Origin: Kitasatospora setae KM-6054
GTDB taxonomy: Bacteria > Actinomycetota > Actinomycetes > Streptomycetales > Streptomycetaceae
Assembly (NCBI RefSeq): GCF_000269985.1
Contig: NC_016109.1
Location: forward strand, 7,653,001 to 7,717,000
Direction of reading: 5' to 3'
DNA: 64,000 nucleotides
Shown here piece by piece: positions 42,005 through 49,693 of the stretch. Position numbers and translations under genes: made by a program. The stretch's first letter is position 1, and every line of letters begins with the position of its first letter. The notes under the pieces were generated by a model. That model worked only from the letters and a program-made list of their open reading frames with translations. It made no database searches and was not told where the DNA came from.

Positions 42005-42394
42005 TCAGCAGTCGCGCAGTTCCGGCGACTGGTTCAGCAGCTGCGCCCGCGGCGAGGTGAACTCCCGGTAGGCGGCGGTGTGTTCGGCGTGCGGGTGGAA
42101 GGCGGCGAGGCGGTGGCAGTTCTGGAAGGCCAGCTTCACCGAGAAGTGCCGCTCCAGCGCGCCGCGGATCGAGTCGCTGGCCAGCGCGCGCAGCAACTGG
42201 GCCCGCTCGGCCTCGCTCGGGGCCACCGTGTTGTCGGCGAACTCGGCGTCGGTGATCTCCAGTTCGGCGGTCAGGTCGTTGACCAGGCGGTACGCGTAGG
42301 GCAGCGAGGTGCGGACGGTGGCGAGGAAGTCGGCGTCGGCGACCTCGTCGCGCTCGGCCAGGGCCAGCAGGGAGGGGGAGACGTCCAGCGACAT
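42005..42394 (-). CDS. SCO5389-family protein
   Basis: The 129-residue protein begins MSLDVSPSLLALAERDEV and contains RTSLPYAYRLVNDL and LLRALASDSIRGALERHFSVKLAFQNCHRLAAF, matching the streptomycete SCO5389 family of unknown function. It is small, helical and probably cytosolic. A good promoter lies 55-83 bases upstream. The ATG has no clear ribosome binding site; the family N-terminus decides it. Confidence 0.85.
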   Translation of the reverse strand: MSLDVSPSLLALAERDEVADADFLATVRTSLPYAYRLVNDLTAELEITDAEFADNTVAPSEAERAQLLRALASDSIRGALERHFSVKLAFQNCHRLAAFHPHAEHTAAYREFTSPRAQLLNQSPELRDC

Positions 42395-42448
42395 GGGGGG
42401 AACCGAACCTTCCGAGTTAGTGATACTGGGATTCGTTTTCAATAAGTG

Positions 42449-42477
42449 ATCCTGGCGCTCCCCTGACGCCCTGTCAA
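42449..42477 (-). promoter_or_regulatory. Housekeeping-type promoter of the SCO5389-like gene
   Basis: TTGACA (42477-42472) and CAGGAT (42454-42449) on the minus strand are exactly 17 bases apart. Confidence 0.65.
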
Positions 42478-42581
42478 ACACCCTCCCCCGTTCGGTGCAA
42501 CACCCCCGCGCCGCCCGGCTCGCGGCCGCCCCCGCCGCTGCCTAGGGTGGAGGGAAGGACCGACCGCGAGGAGACCTTCCG

Positions 42582-42905
42582 ATGAGCTCGATCAGCGAGT
42601 CCCCGGGCAGCGGGCAGGACGACGGGCAGCACGGGGGGCGGGGCGGTGGGCAGGGCGCCGGCGCCGACCGCCGCATCCTGGAGCGGATCAACGAGATGGT
42701 CGAGGCTGAGCGCGGCCTGCGCGCCGCCCTCGCCGAGGGCCGCATCGACCAGTCGACCGAGCACCGTGAGCTCAAGGACATCGAGGAGCAGCTCGACCAG
42801 TGCTGGGACCTGCTCCGCCAGCGCCGCGCCCGGGTCCGCGCGGGCGAGGACCCGGACGGCGCGAGCGTGCGCAGCGTCGACGAGGTCGAGCGCTACGAGT
42901 CGTGA
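42582..42905 (+). CDS. DUF2630 protein
   Basis: The 107-residue protein has a disordered Gly-rich first 25 residues. A helical hairpin follows, ILERINEMVEAERGLRAAL...LKDIEEQLDQCWDLLRQRRARVRAGEDPD, the DUF2630 signature. It is probably a small coiled-coil protein; function unknown. GAGGAGA lies upstream of the ATG, and TAGGGT at about 42542 may be its -10 element. It is convergent with the ohrR-like gene. Confidence 0.85.
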   Translation: MSSISESPGSGQDDGQHGGRGGGQGAGADRRILERINEMVEAERGLRAALAEGRIDQSTEHRELKDIEEQLDQCWDLLRQRRARVRAGEDPDGASVRSVDEVERYES

Positions 42906-42947
42906 CCCCGGCCGCCGCCTTCCGCCGCCTTCCGGCGCTTTCGGGCG

Positions 42948-43430
42948 TCAGGCTCCGGCGGCGGCGTCCAGGTTGGCCGTGACGCGGTCGAGCAGTCCGC
43001 GCAGCGCCCGCAGGTCGTCCAGCGGCAGGCCGGCGGCGGCCAGGATCCGGCGCGGGACGGCCAGCGCGCCCTCGCGCAGCTCGCGTCCGGCCGCCGTGGC
43101 GTCGACGATCACCGAGCGCTCGTCCTCCGGGCTGCGCTCGCGGGTCACCAGCCCGGCCGCCTCCAGGCGCTTGAGCAGCGGGGAGAGGGTGCCGGAGTCC
43201 AGGCGCAGGCGCTCGCCGAGTTGCTTGACGGGCAGTGCCCCGTCCTCCCAGAGCACGAGCATGACCAGGTACTGCGGATAGGTCAGCCCGAGGTCCTTGA
43301 GCGCGGTGCGGTAGACGCCGCCGAACGCGCGGGAGGCGGCGTTCAGCGAGAAGCAGATCTGCTGGTCGAGCAGCAGCAGGTCCGCGTCCTCGCCGTGCGG
43401 GGGGCGGGGGTTCGCGCCGTGCCTGGTCAT
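42948..43430 (-). CDS. ohrR: OhrR-type MarR repressor (organic hydroperoxide sensor)
   Basis: The 160-residue MarR protein has the OhrR sensing Cys at position 26 in LLDQQICFSLNAASRAF. It continues with LKDLGLTYPQYLVMLVLWEDG, and its winged helix ends SPEDERSVIV. In this family oxidation of that Cys releases DNA. It is divergent from ohr, with paired dyads in between, the standard arrangement. The ATG at 43430 gives the expected length; ribosome binding site weak. Confidence 0.92.
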   Translation of the reverse strand: MTRHGANPRPPHGEDADLLLLDQQICFSLNAASRAFGGVYRTALKDLGLTYPQYLVMLVLWEDGALPVKQLGERLRLDSGTLSPLLKRLEAAGLVTRERSPEDERSVIVDATAAGRELREGALAVPRRILAAAGLPLDDLRALRGLLDRVTANLDAAAGA

Positions 43431-43466
43431 GGGGCAAGGGTAGCAAGCGGGTGTCGTGCGAGCCAT

Positions 43467-43500
43467 TGAGTTGTGCCCAACTTAGTTGTGCGCAACTCAA
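43467..43500. promoter_or_regulatory. OhrR operator region
   Basis: Two copies of AGTTGTGC(C/G)CAACT at 43469-43482 and 43484-43497, 15 bp apart, lie within a larger symmetric block (TTGAGTTG outer arm, CAACTCAA opposite). A TTGTGC-N17-TGTAGT promoter for ohr overlaps the second copy. Confidence 0.75.
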
Positions 43501-43674
43501 TTGTGTGTTGTAGTGGTGAGCAGGACAGGGCGGCACGCGGAGCCCGGACCCGTACGGAGACGCACCCCCGACGGGAACCGGGCCCGCGCGCCGACCGGCA
43601 CACAGGATTCGCCGGGCACCGGCGGGACGAACCAGAAGACGAAGCAGAAGCAGAAGAGGCAAGGGGAAACCGGG

Positions 43675-44085
43675 ATGAACCCGCTCTACACCGCGGTCGC
43701 CACCGCGAACGGCCGCGAGGGCCGCGCCGTCAGCTCGGACGGCAAGCTCGACCTCCAGCTCTCCCCGCCGCCCGCGCTCGGCGGCGACGGCGTCGGCACC
43801 AACCCCGAGCAGCTGTTCGCCGCCGGGTACGCGGCCTGCTTCGCGGGCGCGCTCGGCGTGGTCTCCCGGCAGCAGAAGGTCGACGTCTCGGAGGTCTCGG
43901 TGACCGCCGAGGTCACCATCGGCAAGGACGACAGCGGCTTCGGCCTCTCCGTCGTGCTGCGGGTCGAGCTGCCGCAGGAGCTGGCCGGCGAGGCCGGTGA
44001 GCTGCTGGTCAAGCAGGCCCACCAGGTCTGCCCGTACTCCAAGGCCACCGCCGGGAACATTCCGGTGGAGCTGATCGTCGAATAA
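43675..44085 (+). CDS. ohr: Organic hydroperoxide reductase Ohr
   Basis: The 136-residue protein has both redox cysteines, Cys55 (GYAACFAGAL) and Cys119 (VCPYSKA), and the NPEQLFAAGYAAC segment of Ohr rather than OsmC. It reduces organic hydroperoxides with a dithiol reductant. The message has a leader of about 170 bases between the OhrR operators and the ATG. GGGGAAACCGGG is the only purine-rich stretch before the start. Confidence 0.94.
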   Translation: MNPLYTAVATANGREGRAVSSDGKLDLQLSPPPALGGDGVGTNPEQLFAAGYAACFAGALGVVSRQQKVDVSEVSVTAEVTIGKDDSGFGLSVVLRVELPQELAGEAGELLVKQAHQVCPYSKATAGNIPVELIVE

Positions 44086-44111
44086 GGCGAGGCAGGGGTC
44101 TCGCATGGGGT

Positions 44112-44151
44112 CTGCGGGCCGCGTCCACGTGGGGGTGGAGGCGGCCCGCAG
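44112..44151. terminator. Hairpin terminator after ohr
   Basis: An 11-bp perfect outer stem (44112-44122 with 44141-44151) encloses a smaller CCAC/GTGG pair, 26 bases after the ohr stop. Confidence 0.7.
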
Positions 44152-44212
44152 CGCTGTCCGCGGCCGTCCGTCCGCAGCGGCGGCCTGTGCGTGCGGGCGG
44201 GCGTGCGGCGGG

Positions 44213-44995
44213 TCAGAGCGGGAGCAGCTCCGGGCGCTTCGCCTCCACGTGGTCGCCGGACGACTCCCCGCGCAGCCGGCGGCCCACCCAGGGCAGCAGG
44301 AAGGTGCGCGCCCACTGCAGGTTCTCCCGGCGCTGGTCGGCCGCGGTGAGGACGGGCGCGGGCGGCCAGGCGGCCTCCGGATCGGCCTCCACGGGCAGGC
44401 CGAGCGCGCGCGCCGCCAGCAGCGCCACCCGCTGGTGGCCCTCCGGCGAGAGGTGCAGCCGGTCCTCGGACCAGGCCCGCCGGTCGTGCACCGCCCGCAG
44501 CGACCACAGGTCGCCGACCGCGAGGCCGTTGCGGTCGGCGACCGCCCGCAGGTGCGCGTTGTACGTGGCGATCTTGCCGCGCAGGTGGCGCAGCACCGGC
44601 ACGTTGCGGGTGTCGAATCCGGTGCAGATCAGCACCGTCCCGGCGCTCTCGCGCAGCTCCAGGACGGCCGCCTCGAAGTGCTCGGCGATCAGGTCCGGGT
44701 CGCTGCCCGGCCGCAGGATGTCGTTGCCGCCCGCGCACAGGGTCACCAGGTCGGGCCGGAGCGCGCGGACCTTCGGGACCTGCTCGCTGACGATCTGGTC
44801 GAGCAGCCGCCCCCGGACGGCCAGGTTGGCGTACCGGAAGTCGTGCTCCGGCCGGCGCTCCGCCAGCATCCCGGCCAGGCGGTCGGCCCAGCCGGCGTGC
44901 CGGCCGCCGGGGCCGGGGTCGTTGAGGCCCTCGGTGAAGCTGTCACCGAGGGCGGCGTACGAACCGAGGTCAAGGGTCTCCTGGTAGTCGGACAT
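44213..44995 (-). CDS. SGNH/GDSL hydrolase
   Basis: The 260-residue protein has block I GDSFTEG near residue 18, a block III-like GGND near 90 and the catalytic Asp-xx-His in DRLHLSPEG. It lacks a signal peptide, so it is a cytosolic esterase or acyl hydrolase of the group common in streptomycetes. A second, different SGNH protein is encoded at 54034. Substrate unknown. Confidence 0.9.
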   Translation of the reverse strand: MSDYQETLDLGSYAALGDSFTEGLNDPGPGGRHAGWADRLAGMLAERRPEHDFRYANLAVRGRLLDQIVSEQVPKVRALRPDLVTLCAGGNDILRPGSDPDLIAEHFEAAVLELRESAGTVLICTGFDTRNVPVLRHLRGKIATYNAHLRAVADRNGLAVGDLWSLRAVHDRRAWSEDRLHLSPEGHQRVALLAARALGLPVEADPEAAWPPAPVLTAADQRRENLQWARTFLLPWVGRRLRGESSGDHVEAKRPELLPL

Positions 44996-45006
44996 GCAGC
45001 AGATGT

Positions 45007-45040
45007 TTCACCTTGTGAAGTGACCTACGCCACCGTAGGT
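45007..45040. promoter_or_regulatory. Two dyads upstream of the SGNH gene
   Basis: TTCAC-CTT-GTGAA (45007-45019) and ACCTACG-CCAC-CGTAGGT (45023-45040) lie just before the minus-strand SGNH start and may be operators or a 5' hairpin. Confidence 0.4.
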
Positions 45041-45150
45041 GCCCGGTGGCGCAGCGTGATCTCCGCCACGGCCCTGCGGCCGCTACCCTGCAAGGGCTCC
45101 GGCGGGCGGAGCGGAGCGGCGCGGGACAGGGCGAGGACGGGAGAACGGCG

Positions 45151-45366
45151 ATGGCCGGCGAGGCGGCGGCGACCAGCGTGGCGACCGGCACGGGGGCGGT
45201 AGGCGAGGCGGTCGCGGTAGGCGAGGCGGCGGCGGTCGGCGAAGGGGTGCGCGAGGAGGGCGCGCGCCGCAAGCAGATGCTGACCCGGGCGCTGATCTAC
45301 ATCGCCGGGACGCACCTGTTCGCCGGGTTCGTGATCCTGCTGTTCGCGGTCGGCGGCCGGCACTGA
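45151..45366 (+). CDS. DUF6126 small membrane protein
   Basis: The 71-residue protein has an Ala/Gly/Val-rich N-terminus with repeated AVGEA units and one membrane helix (ALIYIAGTHLFAGFVILLFAV) preceded by basic residues. This is the DUF6126 pattern. It has no known function. The ATG is preceded by GGGAGAACGG. Confidence 0.75.
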   Translation: MAGEAAATSVATGTGAVGEAVAVGEAAAVGEGVREEGARRKQMLTRALIYIAGTHLFAGFVILLFAVGGRH

Positions 45367-45370
45367 CGCG

Positions 45371-45715
45371 CTAGCGCTGGTCCCGGCTCTCGGGGCGCCC
45401 GGCCGGGAAGGCGCGGCGGGCGACCTTCGCCAGGTGGGCGTCGAACGCGGCGGGCGGGTCCGGGTGGATCCGGACCAGGGCGACCAGAGCGCTGATCACC
45501 ACGTCGCACAGTTCGTCCGCGACGTCGTCCCAGGTGTGCGAGAAGCCCTTGCGCGGGTTCTGGCCGAGCGCGCCGATCACCGCCTCGGCGACCTCGCCGG
45601 CCTCCTCGCCGAGCTTGAGGCACTGCAGCACCCGCTGCATCTCCGGGCTCTGGGTGCTGCCTTCGGCCAGCCAGTCGGCCAGTCGCCGCACCGTCTCCCA
45701 CTGCCGCTCGTCCAC
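45371..45715 (-). CDS. MazG-like nucleotide pyrophosphohydrolase
   Basis: The 114-residue all-alpha protein has the MazG-type metal motif: KLGEEAGEVAEAVIGALG supplies the first acidic pair and DDVADELCDVVISAL supplies EXXD. Such proteins hydrolyse (d)NTPs or their damaged forms to monophosphates. The GTG at 45715 gives the compact family length; the upstream open frame is a shadow of the next gene. Confidence 0.85.
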   Translation of the reverse strand: MDERQWETVRRLADWLAEGSTQSPEMQRVLQCLKLGEEAGEVAEAVIGALGQNPRKGFSHTWDDVADELCDVVISALVALVRIHPDPPAAFDAHLAKVARRAFPAGRPESRDQR

Positions 45716-45819
45716 CCGGCACCGCCACCCTGTCGCGCCGCCGGCCGTCCGCGGGCGGGCCGGACGGCCCGCCCGCGCGCCGGACGGGTCCGACCGTACC
45801 GGCGGGGGCTGACACGCGG

Positions 45820-46182
45820 TCAGCGCAGGCGCTGCTGCCAGTCGATCGGGACGTGGCCGACCGGGCCGGGGGCGGGCTGGGTGACCGGGTGGGCGGTCGG
45901 GCCGGCCAGGGGCGGGCCTTCGTAGAACTGTTCGGTCTCGATGTTCCAGAACCAGTCCTCGCCGGGTTCGAAGCTGGTGAGGAACGGGTGTCCGGCCGTG
46001 CGGGCGTGCCCGGTGGCGTGCTGGGACGGCGAGGAGTCGCAGCAGCCGATGTGCCCGCAGGCGGCGCACCGGCGCAGGTGGAACCACCAGCCCTGGCCCT
46101 CGCCCGCCAGGCACTCCACGCAGCCGTCGCCGCTCGGCGGGACGCTGGGGTCGATACCGGGGATCGTCGTGTCGTCGCTCAT
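45820..46182 (-). CDS. UBP-type zinc finger protein
   Basis: The 120-residue protein has CVECLAGEGQGWWFHLRRCAACGHIGCCDSSPSQHATGHARTAGHP, the Cys/His array of a ZnF-UBP domain. In eukaryotes this binds the ubiquitin C-terminus; bacterial stand-alone versions are frequent in actinobacteria with unknown partners. A short acidic/aromatic tail follows. It may be cotranscribed with the MazG-like gene 104 bases downstream. Confidence 0.9.
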   Translation of the reverse strand: MSDDTTIPGIDPSVPPSGDGCVECLAGEGQGWWFHLRRCAACGHIGCCDSSPSQHATGHARTAGHPFLTSFEPGEDWFWNIETEQFYEGPPLAGPTAHPVTQPAPGPVGHVPIDWQQRLR

Positions 46183-46520
46183 CGTGGAACCTCCCTGGCC
46201 AGGGTATGCCCGGGGCGCTGCGAGCGCGGCGGAAGCCGGTCCGGCGCGGCGGGCCGCCCGGCCGGTGGGGCTGGGGCGACGGGTCGGCGCGGCGGGGGCG
46301 GTGGGCCGGTCGGGCGGTGGTCGGGATGGTGGCGCGGTGTGGGTGGCGTGGCGTTCCGGGGGGAAGGAAACCCGTGGTGCGGAGGCGGATTCCGTCCGGA
46401 TCTACAGTGCTGTAGATTCATTCGGGGGTCGAGCCCGACCGAGGGGGCCGGGTGACCGCCGCCGCGCCGGAACCGGCCGAACTGCCGGGCCCGGTACGGG
46501 GAGAACACAGGAGGGCACAC
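46183..46520. other. Intergenic region upstream of the TerD gene
   Basis: These 338 bases between divergent genes are G-rich on the plus strand. They hold a small dyad, CTACAG-TG-CTGTAG (46402-46415), overlapping a TAGATT hexamer (46413-46418) that may be the -10 of the TerD gene. No small gene is supported. Confidence 0.45.
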
Positions 46521-47096
46521 ATGGGAGTCTCGCTCGCCAAGGGCGGAAACGTCTCGCTGACGAAGGAGGCCCCGGGGCTCACCAACGTCATCGTCGGCCT
46601 GGGCTGGGACGTCCGGGCCACCACGGGCGCCGACTTCGACCTGGACGCCAGCGCGATGCTGTGCGGCGAGGGCGGCCGGGTGCTCAGCGACCAGCACTTC
46701 GTCTTCTACAACAACCTGCGCAGCCCCGAGGGCTCGGTCGAGCACAGCGGCGACAACCTGACCGGTGGCGGCGACGGCGACGACGAGCAGATCAAGGTCG
46801 ACCTGACGGCCATTCCGCCGCAGGTCGCCAAGGTGGTCTTCCCGGTGTCGATCTACGACGCGGAGAACCGCCACCAGAGCTTCGGCCAGGTCCGCAACGC
46901 GTTCATCCGGGTCGTCAACGAGGCCGACGGCAGCGAGGTCGCCCGCTACGACCTCTCGGAGGACGCGTCGACCGAGACCGCGATGGTCTTCGGCGAGCTG
47001 TACCGCTACGGCAGCGAGTGGAAGTTCCGTGCCATCGGCCAGGGTTACGCCTCCGGCCTGCGGGGCATCGCGCTCGACTACGGCGTCAACGTCTGA
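46521..47096 (+). CDS. TerD-family protein
   Basis: The 191-residue protein begins MGVSLAKGGNVSLTKEAPGLTNVIVGLGWDVR and has FDLDASAMLC and YDLSEDASTETAMVFGELYRY. These include the acidic Ca2+-binding positions of TerD/CABP proteins of the tellurium-resistance and stress family. Streptomycetes carry many copies. AGGAGGG lies six bases before the ATG. No other ter gene is adjacent. Confidence 0.95.
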   Translation: MGVSLAKGGNVSLTKEAPGLTNVIVGLGWDVRATTGADFDLDASAMLCGEGGRVLSDQHFVFYNNLRSPEGSVEHSGDNLTGGGDGDDEQIKVDLTAIPPQVAKVVFPVSIYDAENRHQSFGQVRNAFIRVVNEADGSEVARYDLSEDASTETAMVFGELYRYGSEWKFRAIGQGYASGLRGIALDYGVNV

Positions 47097-47180
47097 TCGT
47101 CCGATCGGCCGCGCTGCATCGCACGGGCCGCCCCGCTCACCCGCGTACGCCTGCGCGCGGGTGGCCGGGCGGCCCGTCCG

Positions 47181-47232
47181 CGTGCCGGGCGGTTCGTGCG
47201 CGTGCCGGGCGGTTCGTGCGCGTGCCGGGCGG
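47181..47232. repeat. 20-bp tandem repeat
   Basis: Two exact 20-bp units beginning CGTGCCGGGC at 47181 and 47201 plus a partial third at 47221, in the intergenic region between the TerD and aldo/keto reductase genes. Confidence 0.9.
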
Positions 47233-47300
47233 GTGGGCGCGGGTGGGCGCGGGTGCGGGGTTCGGGAGTGTCGGCGTTCGGGTGACGCGGCGGGCTGTGG

Positions 47301-47306
47301 CAGGCT
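47301..47306 (+). promoter_or_regulatory. Candidate -10 hexamer of a leaderless promoter
   Basis: CAGGCT ends 6 bases before the ATG at 47313. Confidence 0.35.
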
Positions 47307-47312
47307 CGGCGC

Positions 47313-48305
47313 ATGGAACAGCGTGTACTTGGCAGGACCGGCCGCCCGGTCTCGGTGATCGGTCTCGGAACGTGGCAGCTCGGCGCGGACTGGGGCGTGG
47401 TGCTGGAGGACGACGCGCTCGCGGTGCTGAACGCCGCGGCGGACGCCGGGGTGACCTTCTTCGACACCGCGGACGTCTACGGCGACGGCCGCAGCGAACA
47501 GTTGATCGGCCGTTTCCTGAAGGACCGCGCGGCCGCCGGTGGCGACCTCCCGCTGGTCGCGACCAAGCTCGGCCGTCGGCTGCCGCAGCTGCCGGAGAAC
47601 TACACCCTCGCCAACTTCCGCGAGTGGACCGACCGTTCGCGCCGCAACCTGGGCGTCGAGCGGCTCGACCTGGTGCAGCTGCACTGCCCGCCGACCGCCG
47701 TCTACTCCAGTGACGAGGTGTTCGACGCGCTCGACACCCTGGTCGAGGAGGGCCGCACCGCCGCGTACGGCGTCAGCGTCGAGACCTGCGACGAGGCGCT
47801 GACCGCGATCGCCCGGCCCGGCGTCGCCAGCGTGCAGATCATCCTCAATCCGTTCCGGCTCAAGCCGCTCGACGCGGTGCTGCCCGCCGCCGAGAAGGCG
47901 GGCGTCGGCATCATCGCGCGGGTGCCGCTGGCCTCCGGCCTGCTGTCCGGCAAGTACACCAAGGAGACCCTGTTCGGCGCGGACGACCACCGCACCTACA
48001 ACCGGGACGGCGCCGCGTTCGACCAGGGCGAGACCTTCTCCGGCATCGACTTCGGGACCGGCGTCGAGGCCGCCGACGAGTTCGCCCGGCTCGCCCCGCC
48101 CGGCGCCAGCTCCGCGCAGACCGCGCTGCGCTGGATCGTCCAGCAGCCCGGCGTCACCTCCGTCATCCCCGGCGCCCGCACCCCCGAGCAGGCGCGGGCG
48201 AACGCCGAGACGATGGCGCTGCCGCCGCTCCCGGAGCCGACCCTGCGGGCCGTCCGCGACCTGTACGACCGGCGGCTGCGCGCACAGGTGCACTCGCGCT
48301 GGTAG
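47313..48305 (+). CDS. Aldo/keto reductase
   Basis: The 330-residue TIM-barrel oxidoreductase has the catalytic DTADVYGDGRSE (Asp51, Tyr56), the Lys of VATKLG and the His of QLHCPP. The NADPH-binding end is SVIPGARTPEQARANAETM. It resembles the YajO/PdxI-like and general stress AKR groups, which reduce aldehydes. It is transcribed singly and probably from a leaderless promoter. Confidence 0.93.
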   Translation: MEQRVLGRTGRPVSVIGLGTWQLGADWGVVLEDDALAVLNAAADAGVTFFDTADVYGDGRSEQLIGRFLKDRAAAGGDLPLVATKLGRRLPQLPENYTLANFREWTDRSRRNLGVERLDLVQLHCPPTAVYSSDEVFDALDTLVEEGRTAAYGVSVETCDEALTAIARPGVASVQIILNPFRLKPLDAVLPAAEKAGVGIIARVPLASGLLSGKYTKETLFGADDHRTYNRDGAAFDQGETFSGIDFGTGVEAADEFARLAPPGASSAQTALRWIVQQPGVTSVIPGARTPEQARANAETMALPPLPEPTLRAVRDLYDRRLRAQVHSRW

Positions 48306-48389
48306 CCGGCTGGACGGTGCGTGCGGGGTCGCGTGCGCGGGTGCCGGCCCGCGGTTGCGGCGGCCCCGCCGTCGTCTTCCCGGCCGCGC

Positions 48390-48620
48390 TCAGGGCAGCG
48401 GCTCGGCGTGCAGCGGGGTGCGCGGGGCCTGGTGGCCGCCGCTGGCCAGCATCCGGACCTCGCCCAGGTCGCTGATCTCGGCCTGCACGATGCCGGACGG
48501 GTCCGCGTACACCGGATGGCCGCCCGGGCCCCGGGTGCCGGTCGCCTCGACCACCACCACGTCCTGCTCGGCGTGGCCGCCGGTCTCCCCGGGGAACGTG
48601 AGTGCGAATCGTCGAGTCAT
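48390..48620 (-). CDS. DUF6296 small protein
   Basis: The 76-residue protein MTRRFALTFPGETGGHAEQDVVVVEATG matches the DUF6296 family known mainly from Kitasatospora and relatives. It has a simple beta-rich pattern and no motif of known activity. GGGAAGAGGG precedes the ATG. Confidence 0.8.
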   Translation of the reverse strand: MTRRFALTFPGETGGHAEQDVVVVEATGTRGPGGHPVYADPSGIVQAEISDLGEVRMLASGGHQAPRTPLHAEPLP

Positions 48621-48793
48621 GGCCGGGCCCTCTTCCCGTCGGCGTGGCTGCATCGGCGTCGTTCCATCGTAGGCGGGCCCGGGGCGGACGGTCGCGAGCT
48701 GGCGCCCCGGGCGGCGGCCGGAAGGCGGGGGCCGTTCGGTTCGGGGGGTGCGAGCAGGGCGTGCAGGCGGGGGCGTGCGGGAGCGTCTGGGGG

Positions 48794-49693
48794 TCAGGCC
48801 AGTAGGTGGAGGCGTTGGGCGGCCGGGCCGATCCGGACGGTCTGGCCCCAGGTGAGGTGCAGGGCGTCCGACTCGATGCCGTCGCCGAAGGCGACCAGCA
48901 GTTCGGATTCGACGGTCAGCGCGAGGTGCTGGTCGGCGTCCAGCAGGCCCTCGACGCGGGAGGTGCCGGTCACCGGGGACGGCCAGGCCTCGCGGACGAA
49001 CCAGGACAGGCGCGGCGCGGTCGGGGCGGGCAGCTCCAGCCGGCTGCCGCGTTCCAGCCAGGCCGAGCGGCACCAGCCGGTGGCGCCGGTGCCGGTGCCG
49101 ACCAGCACCCCGGAGGAGGCCTGCGACTCGGCCGCGCCGCCGGGGGCCGCCAGGTGGTAGCGGGCGGTCTGGTGGCCGGGCTGCCCGAGGTAGACCTCGT
49201 TCAGCGCGAGCAGCCGCTGGGTGTCGTCGGCGACCGCCTCCACCATCGTGCGCAACTCCAGCCGCCGCTCCGCGCCCGGCAGCACGGCCGCCCGCAGCAG
49301 CGCCCCGGCCTGCTCGGCCCGGTGCCGGACCAGGACGCCCGCGTTGCGGCCCGGCTCGGCGTCGATGCCGATCACCGGCTGCCCGGCCAGGTACTTCGCG
49401 GCGTTCGCGACCAGGCCGTCCTGGCCGACCACCACGACCACGTCCTCCGGGCCGAACAGGAACCGGTCCAGGTCGGTGCGCTCGACCCGGGTCTGCCGCC
49501 AGTCCAGCGGCACGGCCGCGGACACCGCCGCGACCGCGGCGCGGGCCAGGTGGTGGCGCTGCTCGGCCTCGGCCAGCGAGCGGCCGCGCCGGGAGAGGAA
49601 GAACTCGGCCTGGCCTCGGGTGCCGTGCCGGGCGATCAGCTCCTCGTACTCGGTGCGCCGGTGGACCAGCACCACGCGCGGGGAGAGGCTCAC
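48794..49693 (-). CDS. NAD-kinase-like protein
   Basis: The 299-residue protein follows the NAD kinase plan: a nucleotide-binding VVVVGQDGLVANAAKYL (GQDG where NAD kinase has GGDG), ALNEVYLG for the NE motif and SGVLVGTGTGATGW for the third loop. The altered first motif suggests a changed or lost kinase activity, or ADP-ribose/NAD sensing. Its GTG start overlaps the SPFH stop codon as GTGA (49690-49693), so the two are translationally coupled. Confidence 0.8.
   Translation of the reverse strand: MSLSPRVVLVHRRTEYEELIARHGTRGQAEFFLSRRGRSLAEAEQRHHLARAAVAAVSAAVPLDWRQTRVERTDLDRFLFGPEDVVVVVGQDGLVANAAKYLAGQPVIGIDAEPGRNAGVLVRHRAEQAGALLRAAVLPGAERRLELRTMVEAVADDTQRLLALNEVYLGQPGHQTARYHLAAPGGAAESQASSGVLVGTGTGATGWCRSAWLERGSRLELPAPTAPRLSWFVREAWPSPVTGTSRVEGLLDADQHLALTVESELLVAFGDGIESDALHLTWGQTVRIGPAAQRLHLLA

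Noticed and set aside
43486..43674. N-terminal extension of Ohr of about 60 residues
   Set aside because: It begins inside the OhrR operators and is not conserved; Ohr length and start motif fit the ATG at 43675.
45001..45150. Longer DUF6126 protein starting at 45046
   Set aside because: The extra residues lie in promoter-like sequence with dyads; the ATG at 45151 follows a purine-rich site.
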